From contig CANRET010000002.1 of the NCBI GenBank assembly GCA_947629715.1, positions 1 to 64,000 of the forward strand: DNA of 64,000 nucleotides, in the 5' to 3' direction. The stretch comes from an uncultured Akkermansia sp. Its GTDB lineage: Bacteria; Verrucomicrobiota; Verrucomicrobiia; Verrucomicrobiales; Akkermansiaceae. The position numbers were made by a program, and so were the translations under genes. The number at the start of each line of letters is the position of its first letter. Within the stretch, counting starts at the first letter, position 1. The notes under the pieces are model-generated. The model ran no database searches. It was not told the DNA's origin and saw only the letters and a list, made by a program, of their open reading frames with translations. This document shows positions 47,560 through 56,500 of the stretch, piece after piece.

Positions 47560-48903
47560 ATGGCTCATTTGGATGATTTAACTGAATTTTTGAGCATCCC
47601 GAGCGTGTCGGCGGAGCCGAAGCATGCTGCGGATGTGGATCGCTGTGCGGACTACCTGGTGGGGAAATTGAGTTCTCTGGGCTTTTCCGCGAAAAAGTAC
47701 AAGACGGACATTCACCCCATCGTGGTGGCGCACAGCCCGCGCGTGGAAGGCAAGCCCACGGTGCTTATCTACGGGCATTACGACGTCATGCCCATCGATC
47801 CCATCGCGGCGTGGCAGAGCCCGCCTTTTGAACCGACCGTGCGTGAGGGGCGCATCTACGCTCGCGGCGCATCGGATGACAAAGGCGAAATCATGGCGCA
47901 TATTCTCGGCGCGCAAGAACTTATCGAGGAGCAGGGATCGCTTCCGTTGAATGTGACCTACCTCTTTGAGGGCGAGGAAGAGCGCGGCAGTTACAGTCTG
48001 CAGGAGTTTTTGAAGCGCCCGGAAGCGCAGAAAGAGCTGGCGTGCGATGTCATTGTGGTGAGCGATACCGGCATGGCTGCGCCGGACGTTCCCTCTTTTT
48101 CCTACGGGCTGAAGGGAGTGTGTTGTTTCGAGCTGGAGATTTTAGGCCCCAAGATGGACCTGCATTCCGGCATTTTCGGCGGCGCGGTTGCCAATCCCAT
48201 CACCACGCTCTGCGAGATGCTTGCGACCACGCACGATGAAAACGGCCGCATCACCGTGGAAGGTTTTTACGATGGCGTGAGCGAGATTGCGGATTGGGAG
48301 AAGGAGAGCTGGAAACGCGTGCCGGGCATGAGCGACGCCGAATTGGCGGATCTCACCGGCGTGCCCGCTCTGCGCACGGAGAAGGGCTACACCGGCGCCG
48401 AATGCGTCTATGCTCGTCCGACCTTTGAGCCGAATGGCATCGTCGGCGGCTATGTAGGCGAGGGTTCCAAAACGGTCATTCCCACCCACGCGGTGGCCAA
48501 GATCAGCTGCCGTCTGGTGCCGGGGCAGGACCCCGTGGACATCATGCGCAAGGTGGAGGCGCATTTCAAGAAGGTCTGCCCGCCGAGCGTGCGGATGAAG
48601 TTCACCATGCAACACGCCGGCGACGCGTACATGAGCGATCCGCATTCCCCCTTTGGCAAGGTGGCTCAGCGGGCCTTGGAGGAAACCTTCGGCAATCCGC
48701 CCGTGCTCGTGCGCGAGGGAGGCTCCATCCCCGTGGTGGCTTCGATGTCGAAACTGTTGGGCAAGGATGCGCTCTTCCTCGGTCTCGATTTGCCGGATGC
48801 GCGGATTCATTCGCCGAACGAGAATATGCGGCTGGATATTTTTGAGAAGGGCGTCGCGATGGCGAAGTCTCTGTTGCTCCTCATGAGTGAAGTCCGACCA
48901 TGA
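47560..48903 (+). CDS. M20-family dipeptidase
   Basis: VLIYGHYDVMP, RIYARGASDDKGEIMAHI, LFEGEEERGS, KMDLHSGIFGGAVANP. Confidence 0.94.
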   Translation: MAHLDDLTEFLSIPSVSAEPKHAADVDRCADYLVGKLSSLGFSAKKYKTDIHPIVVAHSPRVEGKPTVLIYGHYDVMPIDPIAAWQSPPFEPTVREGRIYARGASDDKGEIMAHILGAQELIEEQGSLPLNVTYLFEGEEERGSYSLQEFLKRPEAQKELACDVIVVSDTGMAAPDVPSFSYGLKGVCCFELEILGPKMDLHSGIFGGAVANPITTLCEMLATTHDENGRITVEGFYDGVSEIADWEKESWKRVPGMSDAELADLTGVPALRTEKGYTGAECVYARPTFEPNGIVGGYVGEGSKTVIPTHAVAKISCRLVPGQDPVDIMRKVEAHFKKVCPPSVRMKFTMQHAGDAYMSDPHSPFGKVAQRALEETFGNPPVLVREGGSIPVVASMSKLLGKDALFLGLDLPDARIHSPNENMRLDIFEKGVAMAKSLLLLMSEVRP

Positions 48904-49018
48904 ACAGGTTGCACGGGGCGTGCGCGCTTCCGCTGTTGTTGTTTCCTTAAGTTGTGCTGACTCGGGGAGTTTGCAATTGCCTTGCCTGTCGCTGTGACCG
49001 GCGCTATATTCTGCCGCC

Positions 49019-49990
49019 ATGGATATGCTGGGAGGAGCTTTCGGTGCGGAACTCGTACGCGTAGATAACTTCCCGTACCCGGAGGGCGCGTGCTGCGCGT
49101 ACGTCAACAGTGGGCGCGCCGCTCTGGAATGCATCCTGCGCAGTCTTCCGCAGCACCCTGCTCGTGCATTCGTCCCGCGCTTCACTTGCGACACGGTGTT
49201 GCAGCCCTTTGCCCGCCTCGGCATTCCTGTCCTGCGCTACGAGATGCAGGGCGATCTTTTGATCGAGGCGCAGCCGCAGCTGCCGGAGTCTGCAGGGAAA
49301 AGCGATCTGCTGTTGCTCACTAATTATTTCGGCATGAGCAGACCGGAACGCCTGCGCGAGCTGGCGAAAGGGCACCCGGGTCCCTGTGTGGTGGACGCCT
49401 CGACGGCGCTCTTCGCTCCGCCGTTGCAAGAAACGCCGTGCTTTTACAGCTTGCGCAAGTTCGCCGGTGTGCCGGACGGCGGTGTGGCCGTGGCGCCCTT
49501 TCCCCTGCAGCTCCCGGAAGAAGAGGATCGCTCCGCCCGAGCCGCTGTGGCGCTGTGGCAGCGCACGGAGCTGGGCGCAGTCGCCTCTCTGCCCGATTTT
49601 GAGGCGTTGGAGAATCGTCTGAATACTGCACCGCGTCGCATGAGCCCGCTCACGCGCGCGTTGCTCGGCAGTATTGATTGGAAGCGCATCGCTCTCTGTC
49701 GCTGTAAAAATTATGCGGCTCTGCATGAGCGACTCGGCTCCATCAACCGCTTTTCTCTGCCGCAGGCTCCTCCTTCGGCCCCTTTTTGCTACCCGCTGCT
49801 CTCCGGCATCCCCGGTCTGCGCGACGAGCTGGTGAATGCGCACATGGCTCTCCCCCTCTTCTGGCCGGAGGTCATTCGCGACACGCCGCCGGAATCCCCT
49901 GCCAACCGTTTGGCGCGTGAACTTCTGCCCATCCCCCTCGATCAACGCTACTCAGCAGACGAATTGTGCGCCCGCTTGGGCGAGTTCTGA
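49019..49990 (+). CDS. PLP-dependent aminotransferase-fold (DegT-like) protein
   Basis: VNSGRAALECILRSLP, FVPRFTCDTVLQPF, VVDASTALF, FYSLRKFAGVPDGGVAVAP (putative PLP lysine). Confidence 0.7.
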   Translation: MDMLGGAFGAELVRVDNFPYPEGACCAYVNSGRAALECILRSLPQHPARAFVPRFTCDTVLQPFARLGIPVLRYEMQGDLLIEAQPQLPESAGKSDLLLLTNYFGMSRPERLRELAKGHPGPCVVDASTALFAPPLQETPCFYSLRKFAGVPDGGVAVAPFPLQLPEEEDRSARAAVALWQRTELGAVASLPDFEALENRLNTAPRRMSPLTRALLGSIDWKRIALCRCKNYAALHERLGSINRFSLPQAPPSAPFCYPLLSGIPGLRDELVNAHMALPLFWPEVIRDTPPESPANRLARELLPIPLDQRYSADELCARLGEF

Positions 49991-50075
49991 GCTTTCTTCG
50001 CCGAATTTCCCGGTGCGAATCATGTCATTCTAACGGTGATGGATTCCCGGTCCGAGTTAGGGCATAATAGTCTGC

Positions 50076-50552
50076 ATGAATCCTGAAATTGCAGAAAATC
50101 TCAACAATCAAATCAGCCTGGAGTTCAACGTCGCCTTTCTCTTCCTCTCGCTTTCCGTGCAGCTCAAAGACTACGGCATGAGAGGGGCGGGCGGCTGGAT
50201 GCGCTCCCGATACCACGATACCTGCGAGCACACCCTGCACATCCTCGATTACCTGGAGCTTCGCCGCACTGCGGTCGTGATGCCTACAATCTCCCCCGTG
50301 GACTACACTTGGGATTCTCCGCCGGACCTCTTCCGTCTCGCGCGTGACCACGCCGTTGTCATCTCCGATGGCATCCGTCACCTTATTTCCCTTTGTCGGC
50401 GTGAGTCCGATCTCGCCACGGAGCAGCTCCTCCTGCCCCGTGTCCGTTCACAGCTCTTCCTCGAATCCCGGCTCTCCGATATGCTTCGCGACCTCCTTCG
50501 CTGCGGTCATGATTCCTCAGCTTTGCTGTGCTTTGATCACTCCCTGCGCTGA
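50076..50552 (+). CDS. Ferritin-like protein with degenerate ferroxidase site
   Basis: Colinear with bacterial ferritin (LNNQISLEFNVAFLFLSLSVQLKDYGMRGAGGWMRSRYHDTCEHTLHILDYL). Confidence 0.72.
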   Translation: MNPEIAENLNNQISLEFNVAFLFLSLSVQLKDYGMRGAGGWMRSRYHDTCEHTLHILDYLELRRTAVVMPTISPVDYTWDSPPDLFRLARDHAVVISDGIRHLISLCRRESDLATEQLLLPRVRSQLFLESRLSDMLRDLLRCGHDSSALLCFDHSLR

Positions 50553-50742
50553 AGGTTCGCGCAGACCATGCCCACTGTGCCATTCAACGGAGAAGTCGGG
50601 ATGGAAGCATGATGACGTTCGGCGGGCCATCTCTTCCGAACAGGGAGGCGTCCCATGGGGTTCCGGCGCTTCGGGGCGTAAGAGTTCCTCGTTGAGCCAA
50701 ATTCTCATTGCAAGAATGAACTGATTGCGTTATGATACGCGT

Positions 50743-51708
50743 ATGCTCTCCCTCCTTGATCAACTGAAACAACACACGACCGTTGTGGCAGACACAGGAG
50801 ACTTCCGCCAGATGGAAGAATTTTCCCCTCAGGATGCAACGACCAACCCCTCACTCATCCTCTCGGCGGCGAAAGCTCCGGAGTATCGGCCGATTCTGGA
50901 CAAGGCGGTGTCAGATCTGCGCAATTCCCCGCTGATCGGGCGCAAGTTGGCGGACGAGCTCATGAACCGCGTGATTGTCGCTTTTGGACTGGAAATTCTC
51001 AAACGCGTACCCGGTCGTGTGTCCAGCGAGGTGGACGCGCGCCTTTCTTTCGACGCTCGGGCAACCATGGACAAGGCTCACGAGATCATTCGCCTCTACG
51101 AGCAGGGCGGAGTGGAGCGCGAGCGCGTACTCATCAAAATCGCCTCCACGTGGGAGGGCATTTGCGCAGCGCGCGAACTGGAAAAAGAGGGGATTCATTG
51201 CAATCTCACGTTGCTTTTCAGTTTGGTGCAGGCGGTGGCGTGCGCGGAGGCGGGGGTGCGCCTGATTTCCCCTTTTGTCGGACGCATTTTGGACTGGTAC
51301 AGCAAGAACACCGGCGAAAGCTACACGCCGGAGAAAGATCCCGGCGTGCTTTCCGTGCGGTCCATTTACCACTACTACAAGAAGTACGGCTACCCGGTGC
51401 AGATCATGGGCGCGTCCTTCCGCAACACGGGCGAGATTTTGGCGTTGGCCGGCTGCGACCTGCTTACCATTTCGCCTTCCTTGCTCGGGGAATTGGCTGC
51501 CGGTCAGGGCGAGGTGCACTGCGAGCTCACGCCTGCGGCATCCGCTGCCATGAACATCCCGCGCGTGCCGTCCGATGAGAGGAGTTTTCGCTTCCTGCTG
51601 AATGAAGATGCCATGGCTACGGAGAAGACGGCTGAGGGCATACGGCGCTTCTCGGCGGACATCCGCAAGCTGGAGGATCTGCTGCTGGGGATGCATGCCG
51701 ACGCGTAA
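50743..51708 (+). CDS. tal: Transaldolase
   Basis: [67 protein letters not shown]. Confidence 0.96.
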   Translation: MLSLLDQLKQHTTVVADTGDFRQMEEFSPQDATTNPSLILSAAKAPEYRPILDKAVSDLRNSPLIGRKLADELMNRVIVAFGLEILKRVPGRVSSEVDARLSFDARATMDKAHEIIRLYEQGGVERERVLIKIASTWEGICAARELEKEGIHCNLTLLFSLVQAVACAEAGVRLISPFVGRILDWYSKNTGESYTPEKDPGVLSVRSIYHYYKKYGYPVQIMGASFRNTGEILALAGCDLLTISPSLLGELAAGQGEVHCELTPAASAAMNIPRVPSDERSFRFLLNEDAMATEKTAEGIRRFSADIRKLEDLLLGMHADA

Positions 51709-51738
51709 AGATTTTCACACCAACCAACTATAACGAAG

Positions 51739-52728
51739 ATGAAAGTATTAGTGACCGGCGGAGCCGGGTATATCGGATCTCACACCGTGCGCCAGCTCGT
51801 GCGCGCAGGAGCGGATGTGACGGTGCTGGACAGTATGATTTACGGTCATCCGGCGGCGCTGGTGGATCCCGGCGTCAAGCTGGTGAAAGGCGACCTGGGG
51901 GATGCCTCGGTGGTGTACCCCTTGCTGGCGGAGGGACATTTCGATGCCGTGGTGCATTTTGCCGCCTTCATTCAAGTCGGCGAGTCGGTAAAAAATCCGC
52001 TCAAGTACTACGGGAACAACATTGCCAAGCCGCTTACCCTGCTACGCGCCATGATTCAGGCGGGCACCAGGCGCTTTGTGTTTTCCTCCACGGCGGCGGT
52101 ATTCGGCGTCCCGAAGGAGATGCCGATCCCCGAGACGGCGGATAAAAATCCCATCAACCCCTACGGCGCCTCCAAACTCATGCTGGAGCGCGTGTGCCGC
52201 GATTGCGAACAGGCATACGGTCTCAAGGCCGTGTTCCTGCGTTACTTCAACGCTTCCGGCGCGTCGGAGGATGCGGTGATCGGCGAGGACCACGAGCCTG
52301 AAACGCACCTCATTCCACGCATTCTTCTCGCCATTAAGGGCGAATGTGAAGGCATCACCGTGTTCGGCACGGATTACGATACGCCGGATGGTACCTGCGT
52401 CCGTGACTACGTGCATGTGGACGACCTGGCGGACGCCCACCTGCGTGCGCTGGATTACCTGATGAAGGGCGGCGACACGGACAGCTTCAACTTGGGAACG
52501 GGCAAGGGACTTTCAGTGAAGGAAATCATCGACGCTGCCGAAAAAGTCACCGGAAAGAAAGCTCCGGTGGTGTACGGGGCCCGTCGCGAAGGCGATCCTC
52601 CCTATCTCATTGCTGATTCGCGGAAAGCGCAGCAGAAACTTGGCTGGAAGCCTCGCTACACCCAGGCGGAGCAGATTGTGGAAACGGCGTGGCGCTGGGT
52701 GAATGGGCCGCGTGGCGGACATTATTAA
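51739..52728 (+). CDS. galE: UDP-glucose 4-epimerase
   Basis: VTGGAGYIGSHTVRQL, SSTAAVFG, NPYGASKLMLE, YVHVDDLADAH. Confidence 0.95.
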   Translation: MKVLVTGGAGYIGSHTVRQLVRAGADVTVLDSMIYGHPAALVDPGVKLVKGDLGDASVVYPLLAEGHFDAVVHFAAFIQVGESVKNPLKYYGNNIAKPLTLLRAMIQAGTRRFVFSSTAAVFGVPKEMPIPETADKNPINPYGASKLMLERVCRDCEQAYGLKAVFLRYFNASGASEDAVIGEDHEPETHLIPRILLAIKGECEGITVFGTDYDTPDGTCVRDYVHVDDLADAHLRALDYLMKGGDTDSFNLGTGKGLSVKEIIDAAEKVTGKKAPVVYGARREGDPPYLIADSRKAQQKLGWKPRYTQAEQIVETAWRWVNGPRGGHY

Positions 52729-52741
52729 ACGACCTCTGATT

Positions 52742-53251
52742 ATGAAGCGCATTCTCATCATTTTACTTGCGGTTGTGATGTGTTTGCCCGTGCGGGCGGA
52801 TTCAGACGGCAAACAGGTGCTCGGCAACCTTTTCCGTGCCGGGATGCAGGCCGTGCAGAACACGCTTAAGCACGAGCAGGAAGACAAGGAGGAGCCGGGC
52901 GAGGCAAAAGGCTCCTCCTCCGATTCCTCCGAGGCGTTTAGCCGTGTCCTCATTGATTCTCTGGAGAAGAGTTTTACCGGCATTAAGGAGCGGTATAAAA
53001 AGGAGGGGCGTTCCTACGCTCGCGAACTCGGTGATATAGTTGCCGAGCGCATTGTGCGCAGTTCGCGCGTGCAATCCGTTCTCTTTACTTTACGGATGAT
53101 CTGCTGGGCAGTCATTGCGTACCTGATCCTGGTTACTATCCTGTTGCTGGTGAGCTTGCAACGCTTGCGTGCAAATGATCGCCGCATCCTGGAACTGCTG
53201 CGGGAAATCCGGCAAAAAGAAGAAAAGGAAGAGAAGGAAGACGCTCTGTGA
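52742..53251 (+). CDS. Hypothetical secreted/membrane protein
   Basis: Signal peptide MKRILIILLAVVMCLPVRA, C-terminal TM ICWAVIAYLILVTILLLVSL. Confidence 0.65.
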   Translation: MKRILIILLAVVMCLPVRADSDGKQVLGNLFRAGMQAVQNTLKHEQEDKEEPGEAKGSSSDSSEAFSRVLIDSLEKSFTGIKERYKKEGRSYARELGDIVAERIVRSSRVQSVLFTLRMICWAVIAYLILVTILLLVSLQRLRANDRRILELLREIRQKEEKEEKEDAL

Positions 53252-53326
53252 CATGGCGCCGGGTCCCCGTCCCGTCTCCTCTTTCTCAGCTGAAGCGGCG
53301 GTATGACAGTAAGCTTCGCTCCGCCT

Positions 53327-54733
53327 TTACTGCGCGAGAGCCGTGAGAAGCTTGCCGTGGATGCCGCCGAAGCCTCCGTTGCTCATCACGAGCAGGACGT
53401 CTCCCGGGTGGACGCGGGAGGTCACATAGCTCACGATTTCGGGGATGTCCTTGCCGATGTGACAATCTTTCCCGATGTCGGTAAGCTCACGGGCCAGCGC
53501 CTCTTCATCCAGACGTTCTTCGGCAGCGAGCTTTTTGTAGTTTTCAACCGGCGAGAGGACCACAAAGTCGGCTTTGCTGAGAGAAGCGGCGAGTTCGTGC
53601 CGGAAGAGATCGCGAATCATGGTATTGCTGCGGGGATCAAAGATGGCCCAAAGACGGCTCTTGGGAAATCTCTGACGCAATCCTGCGATGGATTGCTCGA
53701 CAGCCGTGGGATGGTGGGCGAAATCGTCCACGACGGTCACGTCGTTCACTGTGCCGCGCACTTCCTGGCGGCGGGCGACCCCCTTGAAGCGAGAGAGAGA
53801 ATGGCGAATCCGGGCCGGTTCAAGACCGGCTTCCATGGCGGCGCAAGCAGCCATGGCGGCATTGCGTACATTGAATTCGCCAACCATGGGAATGGTATAA
53901 TGCTCGCCGTCCAACACGAAAGAAGAACCATTCGGCTGCAAATTCACGCAGGTAATGCGACGCTGAGCTTCCTCGCCCATACCCACGGAGACGATTCTCA
54001 CGTGGTCGCCCAGTTCCATGCGGGCGCGGTTGAGTACATCGCGGCAATTCGGGCAATCCGCATTCATCAACGCCATGCCGTTTTGCGGCACAACGCGAAG
54101 CAGACGCGAGAACGAGAGCTTGATCTCATCCACGTTGTTGTAGATGTCCGCGTGGTCCATCTCGATATTGTTCACAATGACCACATGCGGCAGGTAATGC
54201 AAAAATTTGGATCGTTTGTCAAAGAAGGCGGTGTCGTATTCGTCTCCTTCCAGCACACAGTATTCCGAATCCGTAAACCGTCCCCCGCGTCCGAGGTTGC
54301 GGGCAATGCCGCCGATCATGAAGCTGGGGTTCAGCCCGTTGTCTTCCATGATCCACGTAAGCATGGACGTCGTTGTCGTCTTGCCGTGAGTGCCTGTCAC
54401 CACAAAGTTCTTTTTGCCCCAGAGAAAAAATTCCTTCATGGCTTCGGGCAAACTCATGTAGCGCAGCCCCCTCTCCAGAACAGCTTCCACTTCCTTGTTG
54501 CCCCGGCTCAGCGCATTGCCGATGACGGCCAGCTCCACATCGTTCCCCAGATTCTCCGCTTTGTAGCCGCTGTGTACCTCAATTCCCTCCTCTGCCAGAA
54601 AAACGGACATGGGAGGGTACACGTTTTCGTCCGATCCGGTTACTGTGTACCCTCTGCGAGCCATAGCGGAAGCGACTGCGCCCATGGCTGTGCCACAGAT
54701 GCCGAGAAAGTGGATGTGTTGTACGCTTGTCAT
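53327..54733 (-). CDS. mpl: Mpl-type UDP-N-acetylmuramate:L-alanyl-gamma-D-glutamyl-meso-DAP ligase
   Basis: HFLGICGTAMGAVASAMARRGYTVTGSDENVYPPMS, VTGTHGKTTTTSML, LEGDEYDTAFFDKRSKFLHY, DDFAHHPTAV. Confidence 0.93.
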   Translation of the reverse strand: MTSVQHIHFLGICGTAMGAVASAMARRGYTVTGSDENVYPPMSVFLAEEGIEVHSGYKAENLGNDVELAVIGNALSRGNKEVEAVLERGLRYMSLPEAMKEFFLWGKKNFVVTGTHGKTTTTSMLTWIMEDNGLNPSFMIGGIARNLGRGGRFTDSEYCVLEGDEYDTAFFDKRSKFLHYLPHVVIVNNIEMDHADIYNNVDEIKLSFSRLLRVVPQNGMALMNADCPNCRDVLNRARMELGDHVRIVSVGMGEEAQRRITCVNLQPNGSSFVLDGEHYTIPMVGEFNVRNAAMAACAAMEAGLEPARIRHSLSRFKGVARRQEVRGTVNDVTVVDDFAHHPTAVEQSIAGLRQRFPKSRLWAIFDPRSNTMIRDLFRHELAASLSKADFVVLSPVENYKKLAAEERLDEEALARELTDIGKDCHIGKDIPEIVSYVTSRVHPGDVLLVMSNGGFGGIHGKLLTALAQ

Positions 54734-55060
54734 CGTCGGCGGTCCAGAGAGGGTAGCGTACCTCGCCTGACATTGCAAGCCCTTTTTTGTTGACGAGTGC
54801 GGTCTGTTCGCGATGATATGTCTTCGTGCGAAAAAAGGCGGCGCCATTTCCTGGAATGGGCTTGGTCGAAAATGCTGATTCTTCGTCTTGTGCGGTTGAG
54901 ATCTTTGCGGACGCCTTCTTTCGTAAGGAATCTCGGTGATGCTTGACGGGGCTTCCCCGCAAAGCGTGATGCATTGCGCACGCGCAGTCCTCGCTGAGGC
55001 TGATGAATCGGTCAAATTCGCCTTGGAATAACCCAGGGGGGCATGCCTGCCGACGGGCTG

Positions 55061-56500
55061 CTATCTCCAGCCGCCGCCAAGCTGCGTGTACAGGGTGGGT
55101 ACACAGGCGGCGTACTGGTAGCGGTATGCAGCCAGTTGCTTTTGAGCCGGGAAGAGAAGGAGCTGCGCCTGCAGCACTTCGTAGTAGGCGGCCGCGCCTT
55201 CCTTATACCGGGCCATGGAAAGCTGCACGCTCTCGGAATAGGCTTCAACAGCTTGCTCCTGCTTGTTCATGACTTCCACAAGTTTCTCGCGTGAGGTGAG
55301 TGTGGTGGATATTTCAGCCATGGCATTGAGTACTGTCTGTTCGTAGTCCGCCTTGGCCGCGAGGAAGGCCTCGCGCTTGGCGCGCGTGTTGGCGCGCAGC
55401 TGACCGCCTTGGAAAATCGGCCCGGTGAGCGATGCTCCGATGCCCCAGCCGGAGCGGTGGGGAATGATGGCGTGGCGCAAGTCGGCGGAGGCGTAACCGC
55501 CGGCGGCTGTAAGACTGATAGAGGGGAAGTAGCTGGCAATGGCCACGCCTATGTCGGCGTTAGCCGCGCGCAGTTCCTGCTCTTTGACGCGGATATCCGG
55601 TCGGCGCGCCAGCACATCGGCGGGGATGCCTGCGGCGACCTTGCTCGCGTCCGCAAAGGCTTTCAGGTCGCTGCTGCGGGCGATGTGTCCGGGCATGCGT
55701 CCCGCCAGCGTGCTGAGCGTATTTTCCAGCTCGGCAATCTGCATTTGCAGCGCCGGTATCTCGGCCTCGGCCGCTGCCAGGGCAGCTTGGGCAGACGCCG
55801 TCTGCAACTTGTCCGCAATGCCTGCTTCGAGTTGATTTTGGAAGAGATGCAGGGATTCGCGATAGCTTTCCACGGAGGCATGGGCGATGCGAAGCTGTTC
55901 GTCGAGCATCATAAGCTGCAGGTAACCGCAAGCCGCTTGGCGCAAGAGAGAGACTCTCATGTTGTTGAGTTCCTCTTGGGCGACCTGAGCTGAAGCGGCG
56001 GCGCTTTCAACCCCTTTGCGGGTTTTGCCCCACAGATCCAGCTCCCAGGAAGCCGCCAGAGCAGCTGAGCCGGGGTTGGAAGTCAACCCGCCGGTTTGGG
56101 CGATCGCTGCGCCGCCCTGCTGATTCATGCCTTTGGAAGAGGAGGCGCTGTAGCCGATCCAGGGGAAGAGCGGGGCGCGGGCGATCGTGACGTATTGGCG
56201 TGCCTCTTCAACGTGGTGCTGCAAGGATGCCAGGCTGCGGTTGGCGTTGAAGACATCGGTAAGCAGCGCGGTCAATTTCCCGTCCCTGAGCACGGATTGC
56301 CACGGTAAGTCTGCCATGTTGCCCTGACCAAAGCTCTTGCCTCGGAACACCGCCGGCGTCTCCATCTTCGGCTTGCGCCACGCGGGACCGAAAGAACAGC
56401 ACGCCGCGGTGAAAGCCACTGCGCTGAGCAGCGCCAATGCCGTCATTCTCTTCATAGTCGTCATAATCATACCTTGTCGTTTAAAATGTTGCAAGCTCAA
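55061..56500 (-). CDS. Outer-membrane efflux protein (TolC/OprM, NodT family)
   Basis: FGPAWRKPKMETPAVFRG, ASWELDLWGKTRKGVESAAA, LARRPDIRVKEQELRAANADIGVAIASYFPSISLT. Confidence 0.93.
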   Translation of the reverse strand: MSLQHFKRQGMIMTTMKRMTALALLSAVAFTAACCSFGPAWRKPKMETPAVFRGKSFGQGNMADLPWQSVLRDGKLTALLTDVFNANRSLASLQHHVEEARQYVTIARAPLFPWIGYSASSSKGMNQQGGAAIAQTGGLTSNPGSAALAASWELDLWGKTRKGVESAAASAQVAQEELNNMRVSLLRQAACGYLQLMMLDEQLRIAHASVESYRESLHLFQNQLEAGIADKLQTASAQAALAAAEAEIPALQMQIAELENTLSTLAGRMPGHIARSSDLKAFADASKVAAGIPADVLARRPDIRVKEQELRAANADIGVAIASYFPSISLTAAGGYASADLRHAIIPHRSGWGIGASLTGPIFQGGQLRANTRAKREAFLAAKADYEQTVLNAMAEISTTLTSREKLVEVMNKQEQAVEAYSESVQLSMARYKEGAAAYYEVLQAQLLLFPAQKQLAAYRYQYAACVPTLYTQLGGGWR

